DNA from: Nonomuraea angiospora
GTDB lineage: Bacteria; Actinomycetota; Actinomycetes; Streptosporangiales; Streptosporangiaceae
Assembly: GCF_014873145.1 (NCBI RefSeq)
Contig: NZ_JADBEK010000001.1
Location: 12,090,001 to 12,154,000, forward strand
Length of the DNA: 64,000 nt
Direction: 5' to 3'
In this document: positions 41,492 through 50,588 of the stretch, in pieces
How the letters are laid out: each line of letters begins with the position of its first letter
Position numbering within the stretch: the stretch's first letter is position 1
Translations under genes and position numbers: made by a program
Notes under the pieces: generated by a model
Told to the model about the DNA's origin: nothing
Database searches by the model: none
What the model saw: only the letters and a program-made list of their open reading frames with translations

Positions 41492-42763
41492 TTACCAGCG
41501 GGCGGTGTTGGGGGTGAAGCCGGGCTCGACCGTGCGCATGTACGTCGTGTCCTCGCGCCCGCGCTGCCCGCACCGCTCGTACTGCTCGTGCAGAGCCCCC
41601 AGGGCGTCCTCGTCCAGCTCCACGCCGAGCCCCGGCCCGGTCGGCACGGCCACGCTGCCGTCGCGGAACTCCAGCGCCCCCGGCCTGATGACCTCCTCGG
41701 TCTTCCACGGGTAGTGGGTGTCGCAGGCGTAGGTGAGGTTGGGAGTCGCGGCGGCCAGGTGGGTCATCGCGGCCAGGCTCACGCCGAGGTGGGAGTTGGA
41801 GTGCATCGACAACCCCATCCCGAACGTCTCGCAGATGCCCCCCAGCAGGGCCGAGCGGCGCAGGCCGCCCCACAGGTGGTGGTCCGAGAGGACGACCTGC
41901 ACGGCGTCCGCGGCGACGGCGGGCTTGAGGTGCTCGAAGGCGATGACGCACATGTTCGTGGCCAGGGGCAGGTCGGTGTGCCGGGCGACCTGCGCCATGC
42001 CGTCGATGCCGGGCGTCGGGTCCTCGAGGTACTCCAGGACCCCGGCCAGCCGGTGCGCCACCTTGATCGAGGTGTCCACGGTCCAGGCGCCGTTGGGGTC
42101 GATGCGCAGGGCGTACGAGGGGAAGGCGGCGGCCAGCGCCTCGACGGTCTCGACCTCGTGGCCGGGCTCGAAGACGCCGCCCTTGAGCTTGATGGCGGTG
42201 AAGCCGTACTCGTCGACCATCCGCCGGGCCTGGGCGACCATCTGCTCGGGCGTGACGCCCTCGCCCCACGAGTCCTCGTCCTGGCCCGGGTGGCCCGCCC
42301 ACTTGTAGAACAGGTACGCCGAAAACGGCACCCGGTCGCGCACGGCGCCGCCGAGCAGGTCGCTCACCGGACGGCCGAGCGTCCTGCCCTGCAGGTCGAG
42401 CAGCGCCACCTCGAAGGGCGCGGCCACGGTGTCCACGGCGCTGGAGACCTCCAGCATGCCGCCGAAGCTCGCGCCCGCGCCGCCGGTCGAGCGGCCGAGC
42501 GTCTCCACGACGACGCGGCGCAGCCCGTGGGCGTCGAACACGTCCAGGCCGGGCAGCGCGGCGGCCACGGCGTCGAGCCGGTCGAGATGGGCCTGGTCGG
42601 CGTACGTCTCGCCCAGCCCCACCAGCCCCGAGTCGGTGTGCGCCTGGACGATCGCGCGCAGCACGAACGGCTGGTGGACGCCGACGACGTTGAGGAGGGG
42701 CGGGTCGCGGAAGGCGACCGGCGTGACCGAGACGCGGCTGATCCGCCCGCCGTCAACAGTCAT
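41492..42763 (-). CDS. gudD: glucarate dehydratase (enolase superfamily), copy 1
   Basis: 423 residues of the glucarate dehydratase group: VAFRDPPLLNVVGVHQPF, KxK in AIKLKGGVF, RIDPNGAW and YLEDPTP metal ligands, LATNMCV, VLSDHHLWGG (Asp) and MHSNSHLGVS (His). It dehydrates D-glucarate to 5-keto-4-deoxyglucarate. Last gene of the tctCBA-usp operon, joined to the stress-protein gene by an ATGA overlap. A second glucarate dehydratase lies at 48.3 kb; this one is the more divergent and may have a different substrate. Confidence 0.87.
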   Translation of the reverse strand: MTVDGGRISRVSVTPVAFRDPPLLNVVGVHQPFVLRAIVQAHTDSGLVGLGETYADQAHLDRLDAVAAALPGLDVFDAHGLRRVVVETLGRSTGGAGASFGGMLEVSSAVDTVAAPFEVALLDLQGRTLGRPVSDLLGGAVRDRVPFSAYLFYKWAGHPGQDEDSWGEGVTPEQMVAQARRMVDEYGFTAIKLKGGVFEPGHEVETVEALAAAFPSYALRIDPNGAWTVDTSIKVAHRLAGVLEYLEDPTPGIDGMAQVARHTDLPLATNMCVIAFEHLKPAVAADAVQVVLSDHHLWGGLRRSALLGGICETFGMGLSMHSNSHLGVSLAAMTHLAAATPNLTYACDTHYPWKTEEVIRPGALEFRDGSVAVPTGPGLGVELDEDALGALHEQYERCGQRGREDTTYMRTVEPGFTPNTARW

Positions 42764-43155
42764 CGGGGCGCCTTCACGGTCAGCACCGGCACACTGGCCT
42801 CCATGAGGATGCGCTGCGCCTCGCTGCCCAGGATGAACTTGCCCACCAGCGACCGGTGCCGCAGCCCGATGACGATGAGGGTGCCGCCCGTCTCCCTGAC
42901 GAGCGCCTCGAACGTCTCCGGCAGGTCGTCGTCGTGGAGCGGCTGGCGTACCTCCGCGTCCACGCCGGCGGCCCGCGCCCGGGCGAGCAGCGCGGCCGAG
43001 GCGCCGTCATCGATCTTGTGCTCGTCGACGGGGGCGCCGCGGCGCGGGGAGTTCACGATGATCACGCGCTCGGAGCGCAGCGCGCCCTCGCGCAGGCCCG
43101 CGTCGACCGCGGCCTCGCCCTCGGGGGTGGGCAGGTAACCGACGAGGATCGTCAT
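42760..43155 (-). CDS. universal stress protein
   Basis: A 131-residue UspA-fold protein: ILVGYLPTPEGEAAVDAGL at the N-terminus and the nucleotide-binding G-x2-G-x9-G(S/T)-like end LIVIGLRHRSLVGKFILGSEAQRI. Overlaps both tctA (upstream) and gudD (downstream) by four bases. Usp genes inside tripartite tricarboxylate transporter operons recur in actinobacteria; it may tune the transporter or sense ATP. Confidence 0.87.
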   Translation of the reverse strand: MTILVGYLPTPEGEAAVDAGLREGALRSERVIIVNSPRRGAPVDEHKIDDGASAALLARARAAGVDAEVRQPLHDDDLPETFEALVRETGGTLIVIGLRHRSLVGKFILGSEAQRILMEASVPVLTVKAPR

Positions 43156-44672
43156 GGCGTCTTCTCCTCAACTGGAACGCGGTCCGCGCCGGCGGTCTTG
43201 CGGCGTACGGCTTTGCGGATGAGCGGCAGGACGGCGACCAGCACCACCAGGGCGAGCACCGTGCCGGAGATCGGGCGGGTGAGGAAGCCGGTCGGGTCGC
43301 CGCCGAAGATGAGCAGCGCCTGGCGCGACGAGTTCTCGATCATCGAGCCGAGGACGAACGCGAGCACCAGCGGCCCGGGCTCGAAGCCGAACTTCTTCAT
43401 CAGGTAGCCCAGCAGGCCGAAGGCGATGACCAGGAAGATGTCGTACACATTGTTGTTCACGGTGTACGCGCCGAGCAGCGTGATGAGCACCGTGATCGGG
43501 GCCAGGATGGCCGGGCGCACGCGCAGGATCTTCACGAAGACGCCGACCATCGGGATGCTCATGATGAGCAGCAGGATGTTGCCGATGTACATCGAGTTGA
43601 TGACGCCCCAGAAGACGTCGGGGTGCTCGGTGACGAGCTGCGGCCCCGGCTGGATGCCCTGGATGAGCAGCGCCCCGAACATCAGCGCCATCGTCGCGTT
43701 CGCCGGGATGCCGAGCGTCAGCAGCGGGATGAACGACGACGTCGCGGCGGCGTTGTTGGCGGTCTCGGGGGCGGCCACGCCCTCGACGGCGCCCTTGCCG
43801 AAACGTTCGGGCTGCTTGGCGCGGCGCTTCTCGAAGGCGTAGGCCGCCAGCGAGGACAGCACCGCGCCGCCGCCGGGCAGGACGCCCAGTACGAACCCGA
43901 TGAGCGAGCCGCGCCCGATCGCGCCCTTGGACTGGTTGAGGTCCTGGCGCGACGGCCACACGTTGCCGACCTTGGCCGGCGCGTGCACCTGGTTGTGCCG
44001 CTCCTCGAGGTTGTAGAGGATCTCGCTGAGGCCGAACAGGCCCATGGCGATCGGGATGAAGTCGATGCCCTCGGCGAGGTTCAGGCTGTCGAAGGTGAAC
44101 CGCTCGGCGCCGGTGAAGGTGTCGCGGCCGACGGTCGCGATGAGCAGGCCGACGCAGGCCGCGATGATCGCCTTGAGCTTGTTGCCGTTGCCGACCGAGG
44201 AGATCAGCAGCACGCCGAGCACGCCCAGCGCCGCGTACTCGGGGGGCCCGAAGTCGAGCGCGAAGCCGGCGACGACCGGGGCCAGGATCGTCAGGCCGAC
44301 GATCGAGACGGTGCCGCCGATGAAGGAGCCGATGGCGGCGATGCCCAGCGCGGTGCCCGCCTTGCCCTGTCTGGCCAGGGCGAACCCGTCGAAGACGGTC
44401 ACGACGGAGGACGCCTCGCCGGGCAGGCGGAGCAGGACCGAGGTGATGGTCCCGCCGTACTGGGCGCCGTAGAAGATGCCGGCCAGCATGATGATCGCGG
44501 AGACCGGTCCGATGCCGTACGTGATCGGCAGCAGGATGGCGATCGTCGCGCCGGGCCCGAGGCCGGGCAGCACGCCGATGAGCATGCCGATGATCACGCC
44601 GATGAGGCAGTAGAGCAGGTTGGCCGGCTCCATGACGACGCCGAAGCCGTTGAGGATGGGGGAGATGTCCAT
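43152..44672 (-). CDS. tctA: tripartite tricarboxylate transporter large permease TctA
   Basis: A 506-residue membrane protein with about 11-12 helices and the TctA signature GVLPGLGPGATIAILLP near residue 35, repeated in part as GVLPGGGAVLSSLAAY in the second half. It imports carboxylates using the ion gradient with TctB and the TctC binding protein. In this setting the substrate is probably glucarate or another aldarate rather than citrate. Confidence 0.93.
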   Translation of the reverse strand: MDISPILNGFGVVMEPANLLYCLIGVIIGMLIGVLPGLGPGATIAILLPITYGIGPVSAIIMLAGIFYGAQYGGTITSVLLRLPGEASSVVTVFDGFALARQGKAGTALGIAAIGSFIGGTVSIVGLTILAPVVAGFALDFGPPEYAALGVLGVLLISSVGNGNKLKAIIAACVGLLIATVGRDTFTGAERFTFDSLNLAEGIDFIPIAMGLFGLSEILYNLEERHNQVHAPAKVGNVWPSRQDLNQSKGAIGRGSLIGFVLGVLPGGGAVLSSLAAYAFEKRRAKQPERFGKGAVEGVAAPETANNAAATSSFIPLLTLGIPANATMALMFGALLIQGIQPGPQLVTEHPDVFWGVINSMYIGNILLLIMSIPMVGVFVKILRVRPAILAPITVLITLLGAYTVNNNVYDIFLVIAFGLLGYLMKKFGFEPGPLVLAFVLGSMIENSSRQALLIFGGDPTGFLTRPISGTVLALVVLVAVLPLIRKAVRRKTAGADRVPVEEKTP

Positions 44673-44681
44673 GGGGTCTTC

Positions 44682-45209
44682 TCAGATGAGGCGCGGGAGC
44701 GGGACCTGGAGCAGCACGACGAAGAGCAGGTAGAACGCCGCCACCGTCAGCACGCTGACCACGATGGAGGTGCGCCACGACTCTTTGCCCAGCCAGCGCA
44801 GCCAGACGAACACCAGCAGCAGGGACGGGATCTCGAAGCCGATCAGCGGCAGCAGCCAGGCCAGCATGATGAGCGTCACCAGGCCGGCCGCGGTGAGCAG
44901 GCTCGCCTTCGAGAACCGCTCGGTGTCCTCGAGCTTGCGGCCGGTGACGACGAGCACCGCCGACAGCACGACGATGACGACGCTGATGGCGAACGGCCAC
45001 AGGCCGGGGCCCGGCTGGGTCATGCGGCCGAGCCCGAGCGCGAGGGAGCCGATCGCCCCGGCGACGCCGACCGCCAGCGCCACCAGGGCCGCCGAGATCT
45101 GCGAGAGGGGGCCGGCGTGCGGTGGCCGGGTGTCGTCGGCGACCTCAGCGCCGGACTCGAGAGGGCCGGACTCGAGGGGGCCCGCCTCAAGAGGGTCAGA
45201 CATGGACAT
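44682..45209 (-). CDS. tctB: tripartite tricarboxylate transporter small permease TctB
   Basis: 175 residues with four hydrophobic segments and the TctB-like GLGRMTQPGPGLWPFAISVVI motif. The N-terminus (DPLEAGPLESGPLESGAEV) has a short LESGP duplication. ATG 45209, or 45203 in frame. Ten bases separate its stop from the tctA start. Confidence 0.88.
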   Translation of the reverse strand: MSMSDPLEAGPLESGPLESGAEVADDTRPPHAGPLSQISAALVALAVGVAGAIGSLALGLGRMTQPGPGLWPFAISVVIVVLSAVLVVTGRKLEDTERFSKASLLTAAGLVTLIMLAWLLPLIGFEIPSLLLVFVWLRWLGKESWRTSIVVSVLTVAAFYLLFVVLLQVPLPRLI

Positions 45210-45224
45210 GCTCGCTCCTAGGGA

Positions 45225-46232
45225 CTATCCGGCCAGGCTGATGCCGTACTTGCTCAGCTGCTCCTTGTACGTGGCGGTGTCCTTCTGCAGGGAAGAGAGC
45301 ACCTCCTGCGGCGAGACCTCCATCGGGGTGAGCGAGTTGTCCTCGTTGAACTTCTTGTACTCCGGCGTGGCGAACGTCTTCTTCGCCGCCTCCAGCAGGC
45401 GGGCCTTGACGTCCTCGGGCGTGCCCTTGGGCGCGGTCAGGAAGCGGTACTGCGTCACCAGGACGTCGAAGCCCTGCTCCTTGGCCGTCTTCACGTCCGG
45501 CAGATAGGGGATGCGCTGGTCGGAGAAGACCGCGAGCGGGACGAGCTTGCCGGCCTTGATGTTCTCGATGGCCTCGCCGATCTGCATGGTGGAGACGTCC
45601 ACCTGGTTGCCCAGCAGGGCGGTCAGCGCGGGGGCGCCGCCGTCGAAGGGCACGGCCGTGGCCTCGATGCCGGCGGTCTTGAAGGTCAGCGCGGAGGCGA
45701 GCTGGGCGCCCGTGCCGACGCCGGTCGTGCCGTAGCGGATGGTCTTGCCGGCCTTCTTCATGTCCTCGATGGACTTGTAGCCGGACTGGGAGTTGGTCGC
45801 CATGACGTAGTCGTCACGCGAGACGCCGGTGATGACGTCGAACGAGTCGATCTTCGTGGCCTCGGCGGGGGAGACCGTGAGCGGCGTGATGGTGAACAGA
45901 GACGCGTTCTGGACGGCGATCTTGTAGCCGTCGGCCTTCGCGGACTGGAGCTCCTTGGCGTTGAGCGCGCCGTTCGCGCCGGGCTTGTTGAGCACCGGGG
46001 CGGAGACGCCGAGCTCCTTGCCCATGCCCTGGGCCAGCGCCCGTGTGATGAGGTCGGTCGAGCCGCCCGCGGACGCGCCGACGCTGAACTCGATGTTGCC
46101 CGTCGGATATTTACCGTCACCGCCGCCGGAGGACGTGGTCTTGACACCGCCGCACGCCGTCAGCGCGAGCGCGGCGGCGCCGCCGATGACACCCGTGAGA
46201 AGGCGGCGGCGGGTCGTCCGGGATGTCGGCAT
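45225..46232 (-). CDS. tctC: tripartite tricarboxylate transporter binding lipoprotein TctC
   Basis: A 335-residue TctC/Bug-family solute receptor. The N-terminus combines a twin-arginine-like RTTRRRLLTG with lipobox LTAC, so it may be exported folded and lipid-anchored. The domain has IEFSVGASAGGSTDLITRALAQ and FKTAGIEATAVPFDGGAPALTALLGNQVD. First gene of the operon; its promoter lies in the divergent region shared with the LysR gene. Confidence 0.92.
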   Translation of the reverse strand: MPTSRTTRRRLLTGVIGGAAALALTACGGVKTTSSGGGDGKYPTGNIEFSVGASAGGSTDLITRALAQGMGKELGVSAPVLNKPGANGALNAKELQSAKADGYKIAVQNASLFTITPLTVSPAEATKIDSFDVITGVSRDDYVMATNSQSGYKSIEDMKKAGKTIRYGTTGVGTGAQLASALTFKTAGIEATAVPFDGGAPALTALLGNQVDVSTMQIGEAIENIKAGKLVPLAVFSDQRIPYLPDVKTAKEQGFDVLVTQYRFLTAPKGTPEDVKARLLEAAKKTFATPEYKKFNEDNSLTPMEVSPQEVLSSLQKDTATYKEQLSKYGISLAG

Positions 46233-46290
46233 GGACTTCTCCTTATGTGCGAGCGGCGTCTATGGAGGTTACGGGGTTGTTTCCGCTCTG

Positions 46291-46306
46291 TAGTCTCCGG
46301 AGACTA
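46291..46306. promoter_or_regulatory. 16-bp perfect palindrome over the tctC -10
   Basis: TAGTCTCCGGAGACTA reads the same on both strands. On the minus strand its first six bases are the predicted tctC -10 (TAGTCT) and the rest covers the start of transcription, an ideal repressor position. Confidence 0.6.
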
Positions 46307-46355
46307 GGGACCTGCCTCGATGCCTGTCCAGGCTCAATTCGGTATCAGGTGATAC
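46301..46355 (-). promoter_or_regulatory. tctC promoter with GTATC-N4-GATAC activator site
   Basis: On the minus strand: dyad GTATC-ACCT-GATAC (46355-46342), then -35 TGGACA (46330-46325), an 18-base spacer and -10 TAGTCT (46306-46301). The whole block aligns gap-free with the kdgD promoter. The dyad also overlaps the TACTCT -10-like box of the divergent lysR gene, so the bound protein could activate tctC and repress lysR. Confidence 0.7.
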
Positions 46356-46367
46356 TCTGCGAGCATC

Positions 46368-47354
46368 ATGCTAACACTGGATCAGATCCGGGCATTCGTG
46401 GCGGTCGCCGAGGAGCTCCACTTCGGCCGGGCCGCCGAGCGACTGCGCATGACGCAGCCGCCGCTCAGCCGCCACATCCAGAAGCTGGAGCGCTCGATCG
46501 GCGTGACCCTCCTGGAACGCGACAACCGCCGCGTCGTGCTCACCGACGCCGGGCGCGGCTTCCTGGAGGACGCGCGGCGCATGCTCTCGCTCGTCGACAC
46601 CGCGGGCGACCGGGCCCGCCGCATCGCCAAGGGCGCCACGGGCACCGTACGGCTCGGCTTCACCGCCGTCTCGGCCATCAGCATGCTCGGCACGATCCTG
46701 CGCCGCCTCACGGAGCAGCTGCCGGAGATCGACGTCATCCTCCACGAGCGGGTGACCGCCGGGCAGGTGGACGGCATCCTGCGCGGCGAGCTCGACCTCG
46801 GCCTGGCCCGCCCGCCCTTCGACATCGCCACGCTCGACTCCCGCGTGGTCTTCCGCGAGCCGCTGTGCGCCGTGGTCCCCGTCGGCCATCCGCTGGCCGC
46901 CCTCGGCCGGCCGCTCGCGCCCGACGACTTCGACGGCCTGCCGGTCATCAGCTACAACCCCGTGCAGTCGCGTTACTTCCACGAGCTGACGATCCGCTTC
47001 CTCACCAACGCCCACCCGAGGATCGAGCAGCAGGTCCACCAGATCCTCACCGCCGCCCTGCTCGTGGCCGCCGGCCGGGGCGTGGCGCTGGCGCCGGCCA
47101 GCGCCCGCTCGCTCGGCATCGACGGCATCGTCTTCTGCGACCTGGTACGCGGCGGCGGCGACCCGCTCGACGAAAGTGACGGCGTCGCGGGCAAGCCGGT
47201 GGAGCTGCACGTCATCTGGGACCGCGGCTCCACCAACCCCGCCCTGTGGCGCGTCCTGGAGCTGCTGCCCGACCCCGGACGTCACGATGCTCGTTCGGTA
47301 TCGCCGGATACAGAATCGGGCTTGGACAGGAATCCACCCTCCTTCCTAGCCTGA
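46368..47354 (+). CDS. LysR-family regulator of aldarate uptake and breakdown
   Basis: 328 residues: N-terminal HTH (LTLDQIRAFVAVAEELHFGRAAERLRMTQPPLSRHIQKLERSIGVTLLERD) and a LysR substrate domain (VRLGFTAVSAISMLG onward). Divergent from tctC and followed by kdgD. Two near-identical dyads flank the gene at the right places upstream of both operons, so it is the best candidate for their common activator, with a sugar acid as co-inducer. The kdgD dyad lies inside its 3' end. Confidence 0.9.
   Translation: MLTLDQIRAFVAVAEELHFGRAAERLRMTQPPLSRHIQKLERSIGVTLLERDNRRVVLTDAGRGFLEDARRMLSLVDTAGDRARRIAKGATGTVRLGFTAVSAISMLGTILRRLTEQLPEIDVILHERVTAGQVDGILRGELDLGLARPPFDIATLDSRVVFREPLCAVVPVGHPLAALGRPLAPDDFDGLPVISYNPVQSRYFHELTIRFLTNAHPRIEQQVHQILTAALLVAAGRGVALAPASARSLGIDGIVFCDLVRGGGDPLDESDGVAGKPVELHVIWDRGSTNPALWRVLELLPDPGRHDARSVSPDTESGLDRNPPSFLA
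47298..47352 (+). promoter_or_regulatory. kdgD promoter with GTATC-N4-GATAC activator site
   Basis: Dyad GTATC-GCCG-GATAC (47298-47311), -35 TGGACA (47323-47328), 18-base spacer and -10 TAGCCT (47347-47352). Over the first 37 bases 30 are identical to the tctC promoter, and spacing to the -10 is equal. The dyad centre is about 54 bases before the expected transcription start, a LysR activator position. Confidence 0.72.
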
Positions 47355-47417
47355 CGGCATCAACCTTTACCGGCGGTGCGGGGGATCCCGCGGACCGCGT
47401 GTCAACAGAGGACGGTC

Positions 47418-48332
47418 ATGCCGAATTTCTCGCCCCAGGAGCTCGCCGCCCAGCTCAAGAGCGGCCTGCTGTCGTTCCCTGTCACCCATTTCACGCAGGA
47501 GCTGGAGTTCGACGAGGCGGGTTACCGTGACCACCTGTCCTGGCTGAGCGCGTTCCCCGTGGCCGGGCTGTTCGCCGCGGGCGGCACCGGCGAGGGCTTC
47601 TCGCTGACCTCCGCCGAGATCGACCGGGTGGTGCGGGCGGCGGTCGGCGAGGTGAACGGCAGGCTGCCGGTCGTGGCCCCCGCCACCGGCGGCACCGCGA
47701 ACGCCGTCGCGCAGGCCCAGGCCGCCGAGGCCGCCGGGGCCGACGGGCTGCTGCTCATGCCCCCCTACCTCACGGAGGCCGGGCAGGCGGGCCTGGTGGA
47801 GCACGTCTCCGCGGTGTGCCGCGCGACCAGCCTCGGCGTGATCGTCTACAGCCGGGCCAACGCGATCCTGAACGACCGCTCCGTCGAGGCCCTGGCCGGC
47901 CGCAACCCCAACCTCGTCGGGTTCAAGGACGGCGTCGGCAGCATCGAGCACCTCACCCGCATCTACGCCACCGTCGGCGACCGCCTGGCCTACATCGGCG
48001 GCCTGCCCACGGCCGAGACGTTCGCGCTGCCGCTGCTGCAGCTCGGCATGAGCACCTACTCCTCGGCGATCTTCAACTTCGTCCCGCAGTACGCGCTCGA
48101 CTTCTACGCCGACGTGCGCGCCCAGAACCGGGACGCCGTCTACCGGCGGATCAAGGAGTTCCTGATCCCCTACCTGGACATCCGCGACCGGCAGAAGGGG
48201 TACGCCGTCTCGATCATCAAGGCCGGCCTGGCCGCCGTCGGACGCCCGGCGGGCCCCGTCCGGCCGCCGCTGCAGAACCTCACCGACGGCGAGCAGGCCG
48301 AGCTGACCGCCCTCATCAACAAGATCAGCTAG
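47418..48332 (+). CDS. kdgD: 5-dehydro-4-deoxyglucarate dehydratase
   Basis: A 304-residue DHDPS-family lyase with Schiff-base Lys170 in [10 protein letters not shown], Tyr144 in VIVYSRAN and the GTGEGFSLT substrate loop. It dehydrates and decarboxylates 5-keto-4-deoxyglucarate to 2-oxoglutarate semialdehyde, the common step after glucarate and galactarate dehydratases. ATG 47418 fits the family. The following semialdehyde dehydrogenase is not in this window. Confidence 0.92.
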   Translation: MPNFSPQELAAQLKSGLLSFPVTHFTQELEFDEAGYRDHLSWLSAFPVAGLFAAGGTGEGFSLTSAEIDRVVRAAVGEVNGRLPVVAPATGGTANAVAQAQAAEAAGADGLLLMPPYLTEAGQAGLVEHVSAVCRATSLGVIVYSRANAILNDRSVEALAGRNPNLVGFKDGVGSIEHLTRIYATVGDRLAYIGGLPTAETFALPLLQLGMSTYSSAIFNFVPQYALDFYADVRAQNRDAVYRRIKEFLIPYLDIRDRQKGYAVSIIKAGLAAVGRPAGPVRPPLQNLTDGEQAELTALINKIS

Positions 48333-48337
48333 GCGCC

Positions 48338-49660
48338 ATGTCTCCCACCATCCAGCGCGTCGAGGTCGTCCCGGTGGCCGGGTACGACAGCATGCTGCTC
48401 AACCTCAGCGGCGCCCACGGCCCGTTCTTCACCCGCAACGTCGTCATCACCACCGACTCCGACGGGCGCACCGGACTCGGCGAGGTGCCCGGCGGCGAGG
48501 CCATCCGCCGGACCGTCGAGGAGGCGGGCGCGCTGCTGACCGGCGAGCCCGTGGCCCGCTACCGCAGCCTGCTGCGGTCGGTGTCCGAGCGCTTCGCCGA
48601 CCGCGACGCGGGCGGGCGCGGCGCCCAGACCTTCGACCTGCGCACCACCGTGCACGCGGTCACCGGCCTGGAGTCCACCCTGCTCGACCTGCACGGCCAG
48701 TACCTGGGCCTGCCGGTGGCCGACCTGCTCGGCGAGGGCCGCAGGCGGGACCGGGTGCCGATGCTGGGCTACCTCTTCTACGTCGGCGACCCGGGCAGGA
48801 CCGACCTGCCCTACCGGGTGGACGACGCGGGCGAGGACCGCTGGTCCCGGCTGCGCCGCCAGGAGGCGCTCACGCCGGACGCGGTGGTCGCGCTGGCCGA
48901 GGCCGCCCAGGAGCGTTACGGCTTCGCCGACTTCAAGCTCAAGGGCGGGGTGCTGACGGGCGAGGAGGAGATCGAGGCGGTCACGGCGCTGGCCCGCCGC
49001 TTCCCCGAGGCGCGCGTCACCCTCGACCCCAACGGCGGCTGGCTGCTCGACGACGCCGTACGGCTGTGCCGCGGGCTGGGCGGCGTGCTGGCCTACGCCG
49101 AGGACCCGTGCGGGGCCGAGGGCCGTTTCTCCAGCCGGGAGACGATGGCCGAGTTCAGGCGGGCCACCGGGCTGCCCACCGCGACGAACATGATCGCCAC
49201 CGACTGGCGGGAGATGGCCCACGCCGTACGCGCCGGCGCGGTGGACATCCCGCTGGCCGACCCGCACTTCTGGACCATGGCCGGATCCGTCCGCGTCGCC
49301 CAGCTCTGCCACGACTTCGGGCTGACCTGGGGCTCGCACTCCAACAACCACTTCGACATCTCGCTGGCGATGTTCACCCATGTCGGGGCGGCGGCCCCGG
49401 GGGAGATCACGGCGCTGGACACGCACTGGATCTGGCAGGACGGCCAGGCCCTCACGACCAGCCCGTTCCGGATCGTGGAGGGCGCGATCGAGGTGCCGAC
49501 GACCCCCGGGCTCGGCGTCGAGCTCGACCGCGCGGCCCTGGCCGAGGCCCACGAGCTCTACCTGCGCCACGGCCTCGGCGCCCGCGACGACTCCGTGGCC
49601 ATGCAGTATCTGGTGAAGGACTGGGTCTTCGACCCGAAGCGCCCCTGCCTCGTCCGCTGA
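48338..49660 (+). CDS. gudD: glucarate dehydratase (enolase superfamily), copy 2
   Basis: 440 residues closely matching classical Gud[14 protein letters not shown], KxK in [41 protein letters not shown] and the His loop [17 protein letters not shown]. Follows kdgD by five bases, so both steps are made together. It is probably the main glucarate dehydratase, with copy 1 in the transporter operon as a specialised form. Confidence 0.93.
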   Translation: MSPTIQRVEVVPVAGYDSMLLNLSGAHGPFFTRNVVITTDSDGRTGLGEVPGGEAIRRTVEEAGALLTGEPVARYRSLLRSVSERFADRDAGGRGAQTFDLRTTVHAVTGLESTLLDLHGQYLGLPVADLLGEGRRRDRVPMLGYLFYVGDPGRTDLPYRVDDAGEDRWSRLRRQEALTPDAVVALAEAAQERYGFADFKLKGGVLTGEEEIEAVTALARRFPEARVTLDPNGGWLLDDAVRLCRGLGGVLAYAEDPCGAEGRFSSRETMAEFRRATGLPTATNMIATDWREMAHAVRAGAVDIPLADPHFWTMAGSVRVAQLCHDFGLTWGSHSNNHFDISLAMFTHVGAAAPGEITALDTHWIWQDGQALTTSPFRIVEGAIEVPTTPGLGVELDRAALAEAHELYLRHGLGARDDSVAMQYLVKDWVFDPKRPCLVR

Positions 49661-49704
49661 CGGCTTCTGCAGGGTCCGTGCCGACCGGCCCATGGCGGCT
49701 GGCC

Positions 49705-49710
49705 TAGTGT
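49705..49710 (+). promoter_or_regulatory. -10 element for leaderless nadK mRNA
   Basis: TAGTGT lies seven bases before the ATG at 49718, and no purine-rich ribosome site is present. This spacing implies transcription starting at or next to the A of ATG. Confidence 0.55.
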
Positions 49711-49717
49711 TGGCCTC

Positions 49718-50575
49718 ATGGGCATGGTCGGTACGGTCGGGCTGGTGCTGCATCCCCAGCGCGACTCCAAGAAGGCGATAGACACCATCCTGCGCTGGGC
49801 CGCGGACAAGGGCGCCACCGTGCTCGGGCTGCCCGAGGAGGTGGGGCGGATCGACTGCACCGCCGTGCCCGTGGACGCCGACGCCCTCGTCGAGCGGGCC
49901 GACCTGCTGGTCGGGCTGGGCGGCGACGGCACGATGCTGCGGACCATGCGGCTGCTGGCCGGCCGGCCCACGCCCATCCTGGGGGTCAACCTCGGCAAAC
50001 TCGGCTTCCTGGCCGAGATCGACGTGGACGAGCTGGCCGGCACGCTGTCGGCCATCGACGAGCACCGCTACACGATCGAGCCGCGCATGGCGATCAAGAG
50101 CCGGCTCGGCGGCAAGGACGTGACCGCGTTCAACGACATCGCGCTGGTCCGCATCCCCGGGGAGGGGCTGGCCGCGATCTCGGTCACCCCGGCGGGCAGC
50201 GACTTCGTGCGCTTCGCGGCCGACGCGGTGATCGTGGCGACCTCCACGGGCTCGACCGCCTACAGCTTCTCGGCCGGCGGGCCCATCGTGTCGCCCCGGG
50301 TGGAGGCGGTGCTGGTGGTGCCCGCCGCCGCCCACTCGGCGTTCAACCGGGCGCTCGTGCTGCCCGCCGACGAGGAGGTCACGCTGGAGGTGCTGCCCAC
50401 CAGCGGGCGGCTGGCCGTGGAGGTGGACGGGGCCGTGGTGACCCACCTGTGCCCCGGCGACACCGTCACCGTGGCCGCGTGGCCGGGGGCGGCGAAGGTC
50501 GTGCGGCTGGGCACCACGTTCTACGAGCGGGCCCGGCGCAAGCTGCGGGTGGACGGCAGCGCCGAGGCCCTCTGA
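49718..50575 (+). CDS. nadK: NAD kinase
   Basis: A 285-residue ATP/polyphosphate-NAD kinase with GGDGT at residues 68-72, FNDIALVR in place of the NE/D motif and the glycine-rich STGSTAYSFSAGGPI. It makes NADP from NAD in the cytosol. Alternative ATG six bases later. Convergent with the YibE/F gene. Most actinomycetes keep nadK near recN; here it stands in a metabolic island, so this may be a second NAD kinase. Confidence 0.93.
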   Translation: MGMVGTVGLVLHPQRDSKKAIDTILRWAADKGATVLGLPEEVGRIDCTAVPVDADALVERADLLVGLGGDGTMLRTMRLLAGRPTPILGVNLGKLGFLAEIDVDELAGTLSAIDEHRYTIEPRMAIKSRLGGKDVTAFNDIALVRIPGEGLAAISVTPAGSDFVRFAADAVIVATSTGSTAYSFSAGGPIVSPRVEAVLVVPAAAHSAFNRALVLPADEEVTLEVLPTSGRLAVEVDGAVVTHLCPGDTVTVAAWPGAAKVVRLGTTFYERARRKLRVDGSAEAL

Positions 50576-50588
50576 CGACCGGCCGCGC

